From: Fuscibacter oryzae
GTDB lineage: Bacteria; Pseudomonadota; Alphaproteobacteria; Rhodobacterales; Rhodobacteraceae
Direction of reading: 5' to 3'
Length of the DNA: 64,000 nucleotides
Assembly: GCF_016765795.1 (NCBI RefSeq)
Contig: NZ_JAESVP010000006.1
Location: forward strand, 124,001-188,000
Positions within the stretch are counted from its first letter, which is position 1. Each line of letters starts with the position of its first letter. Position numbers and translations under genes: made by a program. Below the pieces are notes generated by a model. The model had not been told where the DNA came from. It searched no databases and saw only the letters and a list, made by a program, of their open reading frames with translations. Shown here piece after piece: positions 28,648 to 38,317 of this stretch.

Positions 28648-29922
28648 ATGACACAATTGGCGCGGCAGAAAAAAGAGATGAAGGGGCAGGGGGCAGGACC
28701 GCTGTTTTCCCCCTTTGCCGAGCTGCAAAAGCCGCTGCGCCAGCAGATTTTCGAACGGGTGCGCGCTGCGGGGCAGATTGCGCGGGTACAATTGGCCAAG
28801 GATCTGGGGGTCAGCCCCGCCTCGGTGACCACCGTCACTTCGGAACTGATCGCCGCAGGTCTGATTGAGGAGATTTCGGCCAGCCGAGAGGCCGATCCGG
28901 GCCGGGGCCGCCCCGCCGTGGCGCTGGGTGTGCGGGCAGATTCGCACCATGTTGCCGGGATGAAGCTGTCAGACCGTGACCAGACGGCGGTAATCGTCGA
29001 TTTCGCGGGCAACATCATCGCGCAGGAATCTGTCGCGCGCCAGCCGGGCCAGGTGCAGACGCAGGCCCTGCTGGATGATGTCGAGGCGCTCTTGGCGCGG
29101 GTTTGTGCCAAGGCGGGCGTGGCCCGCCATCAGCTTTCGGCGCTGGGCATCGGTGTGCCGGGTTTTGTCGATTGTGCCGAAGGTGTGGTGCTGTGGTCTT
29201 CGGTTCTGACCGAGCGGGGGGTGAACTTTGCCGCCGCCGCTTCGGCTCGGCTGGGCCTGCCCGCGACCATCGACAACGACGCCAACCTGATCGCGCTGGC
29301 CGAGCTATGGTTCGGCGCGGGGCGGCAATTGGCCGATTTTGCGGTGGTGACCATCGAACACGGCGTTGGCATGGGGTTCGTGATGAACCACCGCATCTAT
29401 CGCGGCGCGCGCAATGTGGGAATGGAGCTGGGCCATACCAAGGTGCAGCTTGATGGCGCCCTGTGCCGCTGTGGTCAGCGTGGCTGTCTGGAGGCGTATG
29501 TCGCCGACTATGCCTTGGCACGAGAGGCGACCACTGCGCTGAACTGGACCCACCGCGAAGACCAAAGCGTGACGCTGCTGCTGGAAAGCCTGTTCGCACA
29601 GGCCAAGGCGGGCAATGCCACCGCGCGCAGCATCTTTCGCCGCGCGGGGCGCTATCTGGCGGTCGGGCTGGCCAATGTGGTCAACCTGTTCGACCCGGCG
29701 CTGATCATCCTGTCGGGTGAACGGATGCGCTATGACTACCTTTACGCAGATGAGACGCTGGCCGAGATGGACAGCCTTGTCATCGCAACGGGCCGCCCGC
29801 GCCCGCCGATTGAAATTCACGCCTGGGGCGATCTGGTCTGGGCGCAGGGGGCCGCCGCACTGGCGCTGGATCATGTCAGCGACATGATCTTGGGCGCGGC
29901 GCGCGACGGGGCTGCGGCTTAA
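28648..29922 (+). CDS. xylR: ROK-family transcriptional repressor of xylose genes (XylR-type)
   Basis: A 424-residue ROK regulator. The N-terminal winged helix (about 25-90) has RVQLAKDLGVSPASVTTVTSEL as its recognition part. The sugar-binding ROK domain has GIGVPGFVD and EHGVGMGFV, and the zinc motif CRCGQRGCLEAY. The ATG at 28648 is likelier than TTG at 28639, though neither has a strong ribosome site. Being divergent from xylFHGBA, it is almost certainly its regulator, with xylose relieving repression; that is by family and position. Its 3' end overlaps tamB by four bases. Confidence 0.88.
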   Translation: MTQLARQKKEMKGQGAGPLFSPFAELQKPLRQQIFERVRAAGQIARVQLAKDLGVSPASVTTVTSELIAAGLIEEISASREADPGRGRPAVALGVRADSHHVAGMKLSDRDQTAVIVDFAGNIIAQESVARQPGQVQTQALLDDVEALLARVCAKAGVARHQLSALGIGVPGFVDCAEGVVLWSSVLTERGVNFAAAASARLGLPATIDNDANLIALAELWFGAGRQLADFAVVTIEHGVGMGFVMNHRIYRGARNVGMELGHTKVQLDGALCRCGQRGCLEAYVADYALAREATTALNWTHREDQSVTLLLESLFAQAKAGNATARSIFRRAGRYLAVGLANVVNLFDPALIILSGERMRYDYLYADETLAEMDSLVIATGRPRPPIEIHAWGDLVWAQGAAALALDHVSDMILGAARDGAAA

Positions 29923-32900
29923 TAATCCTTCTCCAGGAATATCCCGATGCCGGTTGACCCGTCCGAACTGGCGCGGGCCTTGGCGGTAATGGACTTGCTG
30001 ACATCAAGGTTCAGGTTCACCTGGCTTTTGCCCTGATCATCCACCGAAAACTCACTGTACAGGTTCTTGCCCAGATACTTGCCCGCCGTCACCTCTGCCC
30101 CCCCGGTGGCCGAGGTTCGTACATCCAGATTGTCCAGCCCAAAGCCCTGCCGCAGCTTGTTCACGATGCCACCACCGCCCTTGCCCGCCAGTGTCGCCAC
30201 CGCATTGGCCAGTTGCAGCGCCTGAAACGGCGACAGGCTTTGCAGGTCTTGCCCGAACAGCAGTTGCGCCAGAATTTCTTCATCCGGCAGATCGGGGCTG
30301 GAGGTGAAGCCGACCGTTGGGTTGGTCGCCGGGCCGTCAATCTCGATCCCGGTGGTGATGCCGTCGTTTTCGGTCGAGGCGACGATATGGATGTTGGGCA
30401 CCAGCTCGCCCTCCATCTGCAAGCGCGCTTCGGTCAGGTCCAGCCGCTTGCCCAGAATATCCAGCCGCCCTCGGATCAGATCGAACGCGCCAGATGGCAC
30501 CACCGCCGCCGTCGTGCCATTCAGGCGCAACTCGCCCCCCAGTTCTGCATCCAGCCCCCGGCCACGCACGAACAACTGGTTCGGGGCGGACAAGGTGACA
30601 TCAAGCCCATAAGACGGGCCATCGCCCGACCTGCCCGCCGCCGTGCCGTTGCCAAGCTGACCCGCCCGCGCACGGGTTGCGCGTACATCGGCAGGTTCCG
30701 CGATGTGGCGCAGCCCCTCCAACCCCGCAGCCCCGCCAAACCCGGTGGAGGGCACGCGCAGTTCGGTTTCGGCCAGCGCGATCCGCCCGGCAATCATGGC
30801 ACCACCCGCCAGCGGGCCTTTCACGGTCAGATCGCCATTCAGCCGGGTTTCATAAAGCGCAGGGTCGCGCAGCACGACTCCGCGCAACCCCAGCGCCAGA
30901 TTTCCGGCATAGGGGGCCGCCGTGCCGATGGTGCCACTGACCGAAATCGCGCCGCCGGTTGAAACCGGCACCGTGCCGGTGATCCGCGCCTGACCGCCGG
31001 AAATGTCGGCCCGCGCGGCAATATCTTGCAGCGCGAATTTGAAGCCGGGGTCAGAAAACCGCCCGCCCGCCAGGCTTGCCGTGCCCGACAGCGACGAAAC
31101 CGCCAGCGGCCCGTTCAGTTTCATGTCAAAGCCCAGATCCCCTTGGATAGAGCGTGGCGTGAGGAAGGGGTTGGCCAGTGCCGCCTGCGCCCGCCCGGCC
31201 AGCGCAAGGTTGGCTGACCGGAAGTCAGTCGCGACCTTGCCCTTGACGGTGGCATTGATGCCGCCCGGCCCCCGGCCCGCCAGATCGACGTCAAGACTGG
31301 CGGCACTTTGCAGCACTGTGCCGGAAACTGTCATTGCACCGGGAAAGTCGGGCAACAGCAGGCCCAGATTGGCCAGATTGGCATCAATGGTCAGGCGCTG
31401 GCTGGCCCCATCGGCCACACCGCTGGCCTTGGCCTGAAGCTGCGGGTTGCGAATGTCGGCGCGGTCCAGCACCAGTTTGCCCGCACTGGCCGTTGCCGCC
31501 ACCGTTACACTGCTTTGCCCGCGCAACAGCTTGTCGGCCTCGGCCTGCCCGGTGCGCAGGTTGCTGCCGGTGGCATCCAGCGTCAGCGCCAGTTTATCGG
31601 ACGGGCCGCTGACACTGGCTTTGCCGGTCAACGCACCGCCATAGCCCGGCCCCAGAACCGACAGGTCGGCAAAATTGACATCGCCGGTCAGGGCTGTGCC
31701 TGCGCTGGAAATCGAGCCCTCTGCGCTGGCCGTCAGACTGGTTGCCCGCAGAGTCAGGTTGCGCAAGGTGGTGCCCGTCTGGTCGCGCCGGGCTGACAGG
31801 GTTACCTGCGACGGTCCTTTCAGCAGCCCGTCAACCTCGGCGATACCTGCCGAAAGATCGGTGCCCAGCACCGCCGCAGTGCCGTCAAACGCGCCGGTCA
31901 GCGGGCTGTAGTTGCCCCCCACAGTTACCTGGCCCGCGCCCCCTAAGGGCCGCCCTGCCAGACCAGACAGCCGCGACAGATTTGCCACCTGCGCCTTTAT
32001 CTGACCCGACAGCGCCAGATCGGACGACAGCCCCAGCACCTTGCCCGAGGCGCTGGCGCTATAGCCGTCGCCCGCCAGCGTCAGCTTGGGAAAGGCCAGC
32101 GCATTGGTGGCGGCACTCCAGTAAAATACGCCATCGCCCGAAACCTGCGCGCCCAGCGCCGCCGCCAGTCCGGGATCGCTGGGGGCCAGCCCTTCGGCAT
32201 CAAACCGCAGGGTCGCCCCAACTGTCGTGCTGCCCGCCGGGTTGGCGATCCGCCCCGATCCGGCCAATGCAAGGCGGGCAATCTTCATATCGGCCCGGTC
32301 AAGCCCGGTCACTTGGGTGGAAAGCGTCCAGCCTTCGCCCTTGGTGGCATCGAACTGCAACGACAGGTCCGCATTGTCGATTCTGACCGGCAGGTTGGTT
32401 GTCAGCGGCAACAGCACGGGCTGACCATCGGCCTGCGCGATGCGCCCGCGCAGATCAAAGCTGCGCGGCACGCCATCGGCCCCGACCGCCAGCGTTCCGG
32501 CCAGTTGCAGCGCCTTTGCCGCGACAACCAGTTTGCTCAGATCCAGCCGCCCATCGGCAAAGCGGCGACCTGCAACATCCAGCGCCACCTTGTCACCGAA
32601 GAATTCGGCATAGTCGGGCAGGAACAACGGGGCAAGATTGCCCCCCAGAATGGCCTCGAACCCCGTGCTGCGGTCGGTTGCGGTTTTGACTGTGACCGTC
32701 CCCGCCAGCCGGTTCTCTCCGTCAGTAGACAAGGCAATATTGGCAGAATAGTCACTGATCGGCGCCCGCCCTGCGATGCTCAGTGCCGCCGCAGGCTTGC
32801 CCGGCAGGTCCAGTAGGGTTGCGGCTATCCCGCCCGAGCCTTCCTGTGCAGAAAGGTCCAAGGCCAGCACCTGCGAGGCATTGGCATATTCGGCATCCAG

Positions 32901-33461
32901 CGCCACAACGCCCGTTGGCCCGTCATCGGTGCGCCGCAGGTCCAGATGCGCCTTGCCTTGCCCGCCTGCCAGATGAACACTGGCTGTCAGCCTGCCTTCG
33001 ACCGCGCTGCCCAGAACGGTTGGCCCCAAAACGATGCGGTTGGCGGCCAGTGCGCCAATATCGATCGATACCGGCAGTTCGGGCAGGGCAAAGCTGCCCG
33101 AAGCCTGGGGCGAGGGCGCAGAGCTGCCGCTTGCGGGCAAACGGTCCAGTATGATCTCTGCCGCCGAAAGCTCGTTCACCGAAACCTGACCCGACAGCAG
33201 CGCCGCGCGGTTCCAATCCAGCGCCACATCGCGCAGCGTCAGCCAGACGCCCGTATCATCTGCAATCGTCAACTGCCTGATGCGCGCGCGCGAAGACAGC
33301 GCCCCTTCGAACCCGTCAATCACAACCTGCCGGCCTGCGCCTGACAAGTTGTCTTCCAGCAGCGTGGTCAGGTAACCCTTGTCAGCCTGTGCTTGGGCGT
33401 CCTGCGATTGGGCCATCGCAGGCAGGGGCAGAAACGCCAGTGCAAATACCAGTTTCCGCAT
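29919..33461 (-). CDS. tamB: Translocation and assembly module subunit TamB
   Basis: A 1180-residue protein with an N-terminal signal/anchor (MRKLVFALAFLPLPAMA), a very long beta-helical AsmA-like body of repeated 20-30 residue units, and the conserved C-terminal DUF490/TamB domain (about 850-1180), including FDLIRGRLDILGKRLDLTEA and SSPDLPDEEILAQLLFG. TamB spans the periplasm from the inner membrane to TamA and is linked to outer-membrane protein assembly and phospholipid transport. Its ATG overlaps the tamA stop (TGATG). Confidence 0.93.
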   Translation of the reverse strand: MRKLVFALAFLPLPAMAQSQDAQAQADKGYLTTLLEDNLSGAGRQVVIDGFEGALSSRARIRQLTIADDTGVWLTLRDVALDWNRAALLSGQVSVNELSAAEIILDRLPASGSSAPSPQASGSFALPELPVSIDIGALAANRIVLGPTVLGSAVEGRLTASVHLAGGQGKAHLDLRRTDDGPTGVVALDAEYANASQVLALDLSAQEGSGGIAATLLDLPGKPAAALSIAGRAPISDYSANIALSTDGENRLAGTVTVKTATDRSTGFEAILGGNLAPLFLPDYAEFFGDKVALDVAGRRFADGRLDLSKLVVAAKALQLAGTLAVGADGVPRSFDLRGRIAQADGQPVLLPLTTNLPVRIDNADLSLQFDATKGEGWTLSTQVTGLDRADMKIARLALAGSGRIANPAGSTTVGATLRFDAEGLAPSDPGLAAALGAQVSGDGVFYWSAATNALAFPKLTLAGDGYSASASGKVLGLSSDLALSGQIKAQVANLSRLSGLAGRPLGGAGQVTVGGNYSPLTGAFDGTAAVLGTDLSAGIAEVDGLLKGPSQVTLSARRDQTGTTLRNLTLRATSLTASAEGSISSAGTALTGDVNFADLSVLGPGYGGALTGKASVSGPSDKLALTLDATGSNLRTGQAEADKLLRGQSSVTVAATASAGKLVLDRADIRNPQLQAKASGVADGASQRLTIDANLANLGLLLPDFPGAMTVSGTVLQSAASLDVDLAGRGPGGINATVKGKVATDFRSANLALAGRAQAALANPFLTPRSIQGDLGFDMKLNGPLAVSSLSGTASLAGGRFSDPGFKFALQDIAARADISGGQARITGTVPVSTGGAISVSGTIGTAAPYAGNLALGLRGVVLRDPALYETRLNGDLTVKGPLAGGAMIAGRIALAETELRVPSTGFGGAAGLEGLRHIAEPADVRATRARAGQLGNGTAAGRSGDGPSYGLDVTLSAPNQLFVRGRGLDAELGGELRLNGTTAAVVPSGAFDLIRGRLDILGKRLDLTEARLQMEGELVPNIHIVASTENDGITTGIEIDGPATNPTVGFTSSPDLPDEEILAQLLFGQDLQSLSPFQALQLANAVATLAGKGGGGIVNKLRQGFGLDNLDVRTSATGGAEVTAGKYLGKNLYSEFSVDDQGKSQVNLNLDVSKSITAKARASSDGSTGIGIFLEKDY

Positions 33462-35281
33462 CAGAATGCCTGCCCCAGACCCACATAAATCTGCAATCCG
33501 TCGCCGGTATCGCCACCAACCGGCAGCGCCAGATCCAGACGGATCGGCCCGACACTGGTGGCATAGCGCACCCCTACACCGGCGCCCGCCTGCCAGCCGC
33601 CGAAATCATCGAAAAAGCCCATCGCATCCACCCGGCCCACATCGACAAAACCGACAACGCCGATCTTTTCCGTTACCCGCACCCGCCCCTCCAGCGAGCC
33701 ACCGATGAAATGCGTGCCGCCGGTGCGGAATGTATCCGGCCCGCCGCGCAACACATTCACACCCAGCGATTGATAGGGCTGTCCCCGTACCGTGCCGCCA
33801 CCACCGGAATAGAACAGATAGTCGCGCGGCGTGCCGAGCAGGCTGGAGCCGACAACCGCCCCCAGTTGGAACCGCGCGGCAAGGACAAAGCGGTCCCGGT
33901 CGCCAAAACCGCGATAGCCGCGTGCATCCAGTGTGAACCGCGCGCCGCTGTCGGTGATGCCAAAGCCAAGGAATGGCTTGGCCTCGGCTTCAAGGTAATA
34001 ACCGCGCGTGGCGTCGGTGGTGCTGTTGCGGCGGTCCCAAGTCAGGCCCAGCGGCAGGGCAAGATTCCGATAAAGCCGGTCACTGCCGACATCGGTTACC
34101 GAAAGATAGCTGTATTCCACTGCCGCCCGCCCCGTCAGGCTGCGCGAAAAGCGATGGGTCACGCCGGTGGACAGGGTAAACACCTCGCCGGTGTAATCCT
34201 CTTCGTCCAGATGGCCGATTTCGCTGGCAAAGGTCAGCGTGGTGTCCGGGGTAAAGGTGGCCGGGCGGCTAAGGGCGACCTTCAGCCCATAATCGGTGCC
34301 GCTGCTGCCGCTGCCCAGATTGCGCAATTCACCGTCAATCGACAGCCGTTCCCCCCCGCCGAACAGGTTGCGGTGCAGCCATCCGGCGGTGATCGAGGCG
34401 CCGTCGGGGCTGGCCAGTTCGGCACCAAAAGTATAACGCCGCCGCTTTTCCTCGACCACGGTCAGATGAAAGGGCAGCAGGTCGGGCGGGGCGATGGTCT
34501 CGCCCTCTTCCAACGCGACAGAGCGAAACACACCAGACCGTCGCAGGCGATCCTTGGCCAGTTCAATCTCTTCGGGGCTGTAGATCTTGCCTTCGGGCAG
34601 GCCGGTGATGGCGCGGATACGTTCTGTACGCATCCGCTGATTGCCGCTGATGGTCAACGGGCCAAAGCGCAGGCGGGGGCCCGGGTCCAGCGTGATATCG
34701 GCCGAGAGGGTGGCGTTGCGGTGATCCGCCTCCAGATTTTGGGTGGCGACCGCGGCTTTGGCGTGGCCAACATCGCGCCAAGCGTCAATTCCGGCCGAAA
34801 CCGCCTCTAGCACAAGGCCGCTTTCGGCGGGTTGGCCGGGGGCAAAGCTTTCGGGCAGCTTTGCCTTGCGCGGCAGCGGATGCACATTGGCGCGTGACAG
34901 GCGAAACAGGGGGCCGGGTTCCACCACCACCTCAACCCGGTCAATCCGCGCCGGGGCATCCAGGGGTGCAATCGCCGCCGCCTCGCGCCCGTCAATATAC
35001 ACATGGATCACCGCCGAATAATGCCCGGTGGCATAAAGGGCATTGAGCAAACTGCCATATTCGGCTTGGGAATCGGCAAACAGGTCTTGCGCAGCGGTGT
35101 TGCCCTCGGCCTGCGAGGTCAGCAGGATCGACGCCCCTTTCAGTACCTCTTCCAGCCCCTTGTCAGCGCCGGGGGTGGCAAAGGTCAGCGTTTCAAGCGC
35201 CCGGACGGGCGATGCGCCCAATACCAGGGCAAGACAACCAGCAAAAAACGGGCCACAACGACCCATCGTGATCATGGGCAT
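33461..35281 (-). CDS. tamA: Outer-membrane assembly protein TamA (BamA/Omp85 family)
   Basis: A 606-residue protein with a signal peptide ending near SPVRA, POTRA domains (about 40-270) and a C-terminal 16-strand barrel of the Omp85 superfamily. It ends in VGGDTGDGLQIYVGLGQAF, with the terminal Phe typical of outer-membrane proteins; GGGGTVRGQPYQSLG holds the conserved RGF/Y-type loop-6 motif. There are three in-frame ATGs at 35281, 35275 and 35266. The first is preceded by GGGGGA and is chosen, with some doubt. It is transcribed with tamB and divergent from the haloperoxidase-like gene. Confidence 0.92.
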   Translation of the reverse strand: MPMITMGRCGPFFAGCLALVLGASPVRALETLTFATPGADKGLEEVLKGASILLTSQAEGNTAAQDLFADSQAEYGSLLNALYATGHYSAVIHVYIDGREAAAIAPLDAPARIDRVEVVVEPGPLFRLSRANVHPLPRKAKLPESFAPGQPAESGLVLEAVSAGIDAWRDVGHAKAAVATQNLEADHRNATLSADITLDPGPRLRFGPLTISGNQRMRTERIRAITGLPEGKIYSPEEIELAKDRLRRSGVFRSVALEEGETIAPPDLLPFHLTVVEEKRRRYTFGAELASPDGASITAGWLHRNLFGGGERLSIDGELRNLGSGSSGTDYGLKVALSRPATFTPDTTLTFASEIGHLDEEDYTGEVFTLSTGVTHRFSRSLTGRAAVEYSYLSVTDVGSDRLYRNLALPLGLTWDRRNSTTDATRGYYLEAEAKPFLGFGITDSGARFTLDARGYRGFGDRDRFVLAARFQLGAVVGSSLLGTPRDYLFYSGGGGTVRGQPYQSLGVNVLRGGPDTFRTGGTHFIGGSLEGRVRVTEKIGVVGFVDVGRVDAMGFFDDFGGWQAGAGVGVRYATSVGPIRLDLALPVGGDTGDGLQIYVGLGQAF

Positions 35282-35441
35282 CCTGATCCCCCAGATGCGG
35301 TAGCAAACTATCGCCCGCCCCCCCGCAAAGGGCAATGGGTGGGTCTGTGGAATTCGTGATAGCTCCGCAAGACGGCATCTTTTCGCCAAGGCGCGGATGT
35401 GCTTCCTTGTTCGCGCAAACAGGGGATGGGGAGAGAGCCTG

Positions 35442-36767
35442 ATGCAGTCACGCAAATTGCGCGAAATGCGGCTTGCTCGGCGGCAGGTTCTGGCTGGGCT
35501 TGTGGCGGCCCCGGTCTTGCTGTCGGCCCGCGCCGCGCAGGCGGCGACCGATGGCGCGGCTGTGGTCGATAACTGGTACCGGCTGACGCTGGAACTGGTG
35601 CGCCATACGCCGATCTATTCGCCCCCGGTGGCCAGCCGGGCCTTGGCCTATATGGGCATCATCTTGCAGGAATGCCTTGCGGGCGGGCCAGAGGGGCTGA
35701 TTTCACTGGCCGGGCAGGTCAACGGACTGGCCCCTCTGCCTCCCGCCGATGGCCCCGTCGATACGGCGCTGATGCTGCACGCAGCTCTGTCCATCGCCGC
35801 GCAAAGCCTGTTTTCCCACACCGGCCCCACCGGGCAGCGCGCCATGGCGGCGATGGAGCGGAACCTGACCGACAAGCTGGCAACCAGCCCCCATGCCAGC
35901 GCCAGTATCGCGCGTGGCAAGGCGGTGGCGGCCCATGTTCTGGCCTGGGCCGAAACGGACGGTGGCGCCAAGATTGAAAACATGGGCTTCCCGCAGCAAG
36001 CGGTGAAAGATGCCAAGCCTTGGGAATGGGTGCCGACCAGCAAGGTCGCCCAGCAACAGGCCCCCCTGTTGCCGCATTGGGGCGATGTGCGCACCTTTAC
36101 CATGGCGGGCGCCGCCGATTGCGGTTTGCCCCCCCCGCCCGCCTATAGCGAAGAACCGGGGTCTGCCTTTTATGCCGAAGCGAAAGAGGTTTACGACACC
36201 ACCCGCGCCTTGACGCCCGACCAGAAAGCCATCGCGCGGTTCTGGTCGGACGATCCGATGCTGTCGCCCACCCCGCCCGGCCACTGGATTTCCATCCTGC
36301 GCCAGATCTCTGACCGCGACGCGCTACCGCTGGACCGTCAGGTCGAAGCGCTGGCCCTGTTGGGCATGGCGATGGCGGATGCCTTCATCTGCTGCTGGAA
36401 AACCAAGTTCGACTATAACCTGATCCGGCCCGTCACCTATATTGACCGCGTGATCGACAAGACATGGCAACCCATTCTGAACACGCCGCCCTTCCCTGAA
36501 TACCCTTCGGGGCATTCGACGCAATCGGGGGCGGCAGCGGGCGTTCTGGCCCATCTTTTCGGGGACAATTTCGCCTTTAGTGACGCAACCCACGAAGATG
36601 ACGGCCTGCCAGCGCGCAACTTTCCCAATTTTGCCGCTGCGGCAGAAGAGGCGGCGATGTCGCGCCTTTATGGTGGTATCCATTTCCGCTCTGCCATCGA
36701 GCAGGGGCTGGCGCAGGGGGCCTGTGTTGCGGGCCATGTCACACAGCTGAAAACGAGGGCTGCGTGA
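35442..36767 (+). CDS. Vanadium-dependent haloperoxidase/PAP2-like secreted protein
   Basis: A 441-residue protein with a twin-arginine signal (ARRQVLAGLVAAPVLLSARAAQA) for folded export. The vanadate/phosphate site is complete: K322 and R329 (KX6RP), P355-S-G-H358, and S407-R408 plus H414 (SRX5H). The Asp that often follows the last His by four residues is Ala here, as in some bacterial members. Such proteins either oxidise halides with peroxide using vanadate or act as acid phosphatases; the sequence cannot decide. The ATG at 35442 follows GGGGAGAG. It is translationally coupled to the FG-GAP protein that follows. Confidence 0.85.
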   Translation: MQSRKLREMRLARRQVLAGLVAAPVLLSARAAQAATDGAAVVDNWYRLTLELVRHTPIYSPPVASRALAYMGIILQECLAGGPEGLISLAGQVNGLAPLPPADGPVDTALMLHAALSIAAQSLFSHTGPTGQRAMAAMERNLTDKLATSPHASASIARGKAVAAHVLAWAETDGGAKIENMGFPQQAVKDAKPWEWVPTSKVAQQQAPLLPHWGDVRTFTMAGAADCGLPPPPAYSEEPGSAFYAEAKEVYDTTRALTPDQKAIARFWSDDPMLSPTPPGHWISILRQISDRDALPLDRQVEALALLGMAMADAFICCWKTKFDYNLIRPVTYIDRVIDKTWQPILNTPPFPEYPSGHSTQSGAAAGVLAHLFGDNFAFSDATHEDDGLPARNFPNFAAAAEEAAMSRLYGGIHFRSAIEQGLAQGACVAGHVTQLKTRAA

Positions 36768-38317
36768 TGCGGATGTTGCTTGTTCTGGCCTTTGCCGCCA
36801 GCCCTGCCTTGGCCCAGACCTTTGCGCCGGAGCCGTCGGCAGGCCTGACCACGCCCTATCAGGGCGATTGGCAATACATGGTCGGCGGCGGTGTCGCGGT
36901 GTTCGACTGCGACGGCGATCTCAAGCAGGATGTTTTTGTTGCGGGCGGAGAGGGCAAGGCGGGCCTTTACCGCAACATTTCCGCCATCGGCGGCGATCTG
37001 CGGTTTCAACCGGTGGACAGCGGGCTGGAGATGGAGGCCGTCACCGGCGCCTGGCCGCTGGATATCGATGCTGACGGGCTGACCGATCTGGCGGTGATGC
37101 GGGTGGGTCAGAACCGGTTGATGAAGGGTCTGGGCGGCTGCAAGTTCCGCGATGCCAGCGCCGACTGGGGCTTTGATGGCGGAGACGGCTGGTCTACCGC
37201 GTTTTCGGCCACTTGGGAAAAGGGTGCGACTTGGCCCACGCTGGCGGTAGGCAATTATATTGACCGCACGCAGGATGCCTTTCCTTGGGGCAGTTGCACC
37301 GAAAACTGGCTGCACCGGCCTGCCGGGGCCACGGGCTTTGCCCCGGCCCTGCCGCTGAAGCCCAGCTATTGCGCGCTGTCGATCCTGTTCTCCGACTGGT
37401 CCGGCACGGGCAAGGTGGATTTGCGGGTGTCGAACGACCGCGAATATTACAAGGGCGGGCAAGAGCAGTTGTGGCATATCGAACCCGGCCAGCCGCCAGC
37501 GCTTTATACCGAGGCTGAGGGCTGGAAGCGCCTGCGTATCTGGGGCATGGGCATTGCCAGCCGCGATCTGGATGCCAATGGCACAACCGAGCTGTTTTTG
37601 ACCTCGATGGCCGATAACAAGCTGCAATCTCTGAATCCGGCGGCACAGAAAGATGGGCCAAAGCCGGTCTATGATGACACCGCCTTTGCGCGGGGCGTGA
37701 CCTCTCATCGGCCCTATACCGGCGATGACATCCGCCCCTCGACCGCCTGGCATGCCGAGTTTTCGGATGTGAACAACGACGGGCTGGACGATCTGTTCGT
37801 GGCCAAGGGCAACGTGGACCGGATGCCCGATTTCGCGCAGAACGACCCCAACAATCTGCTGATGCAGGGCGCTGACGGCAAGTTTGTCGAAATGGGTGAC
37901 AAGGCGGGCGTGGCCGATATGGGGACGGCGCGGGGGGCGGCGCTGGCCGATTTCAATCTGGACGGTCTGCCCGATCTGGTGGTGGTAGACCGGCGAGAGG
38001 CGCCGAAGGTCTGGCGCAATACAACGGCGGGCGCTGGCGGGTTCGTTGCGCTGTGGCTGGCTGACGAAGGGGCCAACCGCGATGCCATCGGTGCCTGGAT
38101 CGAGCTGCGGGTGGGCGACCATCTGCAACGGCGCGAGGTAACAGTGGGTGGTGGCCATGGCGGCGGGCAGTTGGGCTGGCAGCACTTTGGCTTGGGCAAG
38201 GCGGATCAGGCCGAGGTGCGGGTGATCTGGCCGGATGGGGTGGCGGGCGATTGGCAGCCCTTGGCGGGCGGGTTCTACCGGCTGACGCGCGGCGGGGCGG
38301 AACGGATCACTCCGTAG
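36767..38317 (+). CDS. CRTAC1-family FG-GAP/VCBS-repeat secreted protein
   Basis: A 516-residue protein with a Sec signal peptide (MRMLLVLAFAASPALA). It carries several FG-GAP/VCBS-type repeats with calcium-binding DxDxDG loops: FDCDGDLKQDVFVAG, IDADGLTDLAVM, VNNDGLDDLFVA and FNLDGLPDLVVV. A C-terminal ASPIC/UnbV-like domain (about 415-515) includes GGGHGGGQLGWQHFGLGKA. This architecture is a seven-bladed integrin-like propeller. Its ATG overlaps the stop of the haloperoxidase-like gene (TGATG), so the two are probably made together; partnership is inferred. The tail overlaps the yihY-like gene by 11 bases. Confidence 0.85.
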   Translation: MRMLLVLAFAASPALAQTFAPEPSAGLTTPYQGDWQYMVGGGVAVFDCDGDLKQDVFVAGGEGKAGLYRNISAIGGDLRFQPVDSGLEMEAVTGAWPLDIDADGLTDLAVMRVGQNRLMKGLGGCKFRDASADWGFDGGDGWSTAFSATWEKGATWPTLAVGNYIDRTQDAFPWGSCTENWLHRPAGATGFAPALPLKPSYCALSILFSDWSGTGKVDLRVSNDREYYKGGQEQLWHIEPGQPPALYTEAEGWKRLRIWGMGIASRDLDANGTTELFLTSMADNKLQSLNPAAQKDGPKPVYDDTAFARGVTSHRPYTGDDIRPSTAWHAEFSDVNNDGLDDLFVAKGNVDRMPDFAQNDPNNLLMQGADGKFVEMGDKAGVADMGTARGAALADFNLDGLPDLVVVDRREAPKVWRNTTAGAGGFVALWLADEGANRDAIGAWIELRVGDHLQRREVTVGGGHGGGQLGWQHFGLGKADQAEVRVIWPDGVAGDWQPLAGGFYRLTRGGAERITP

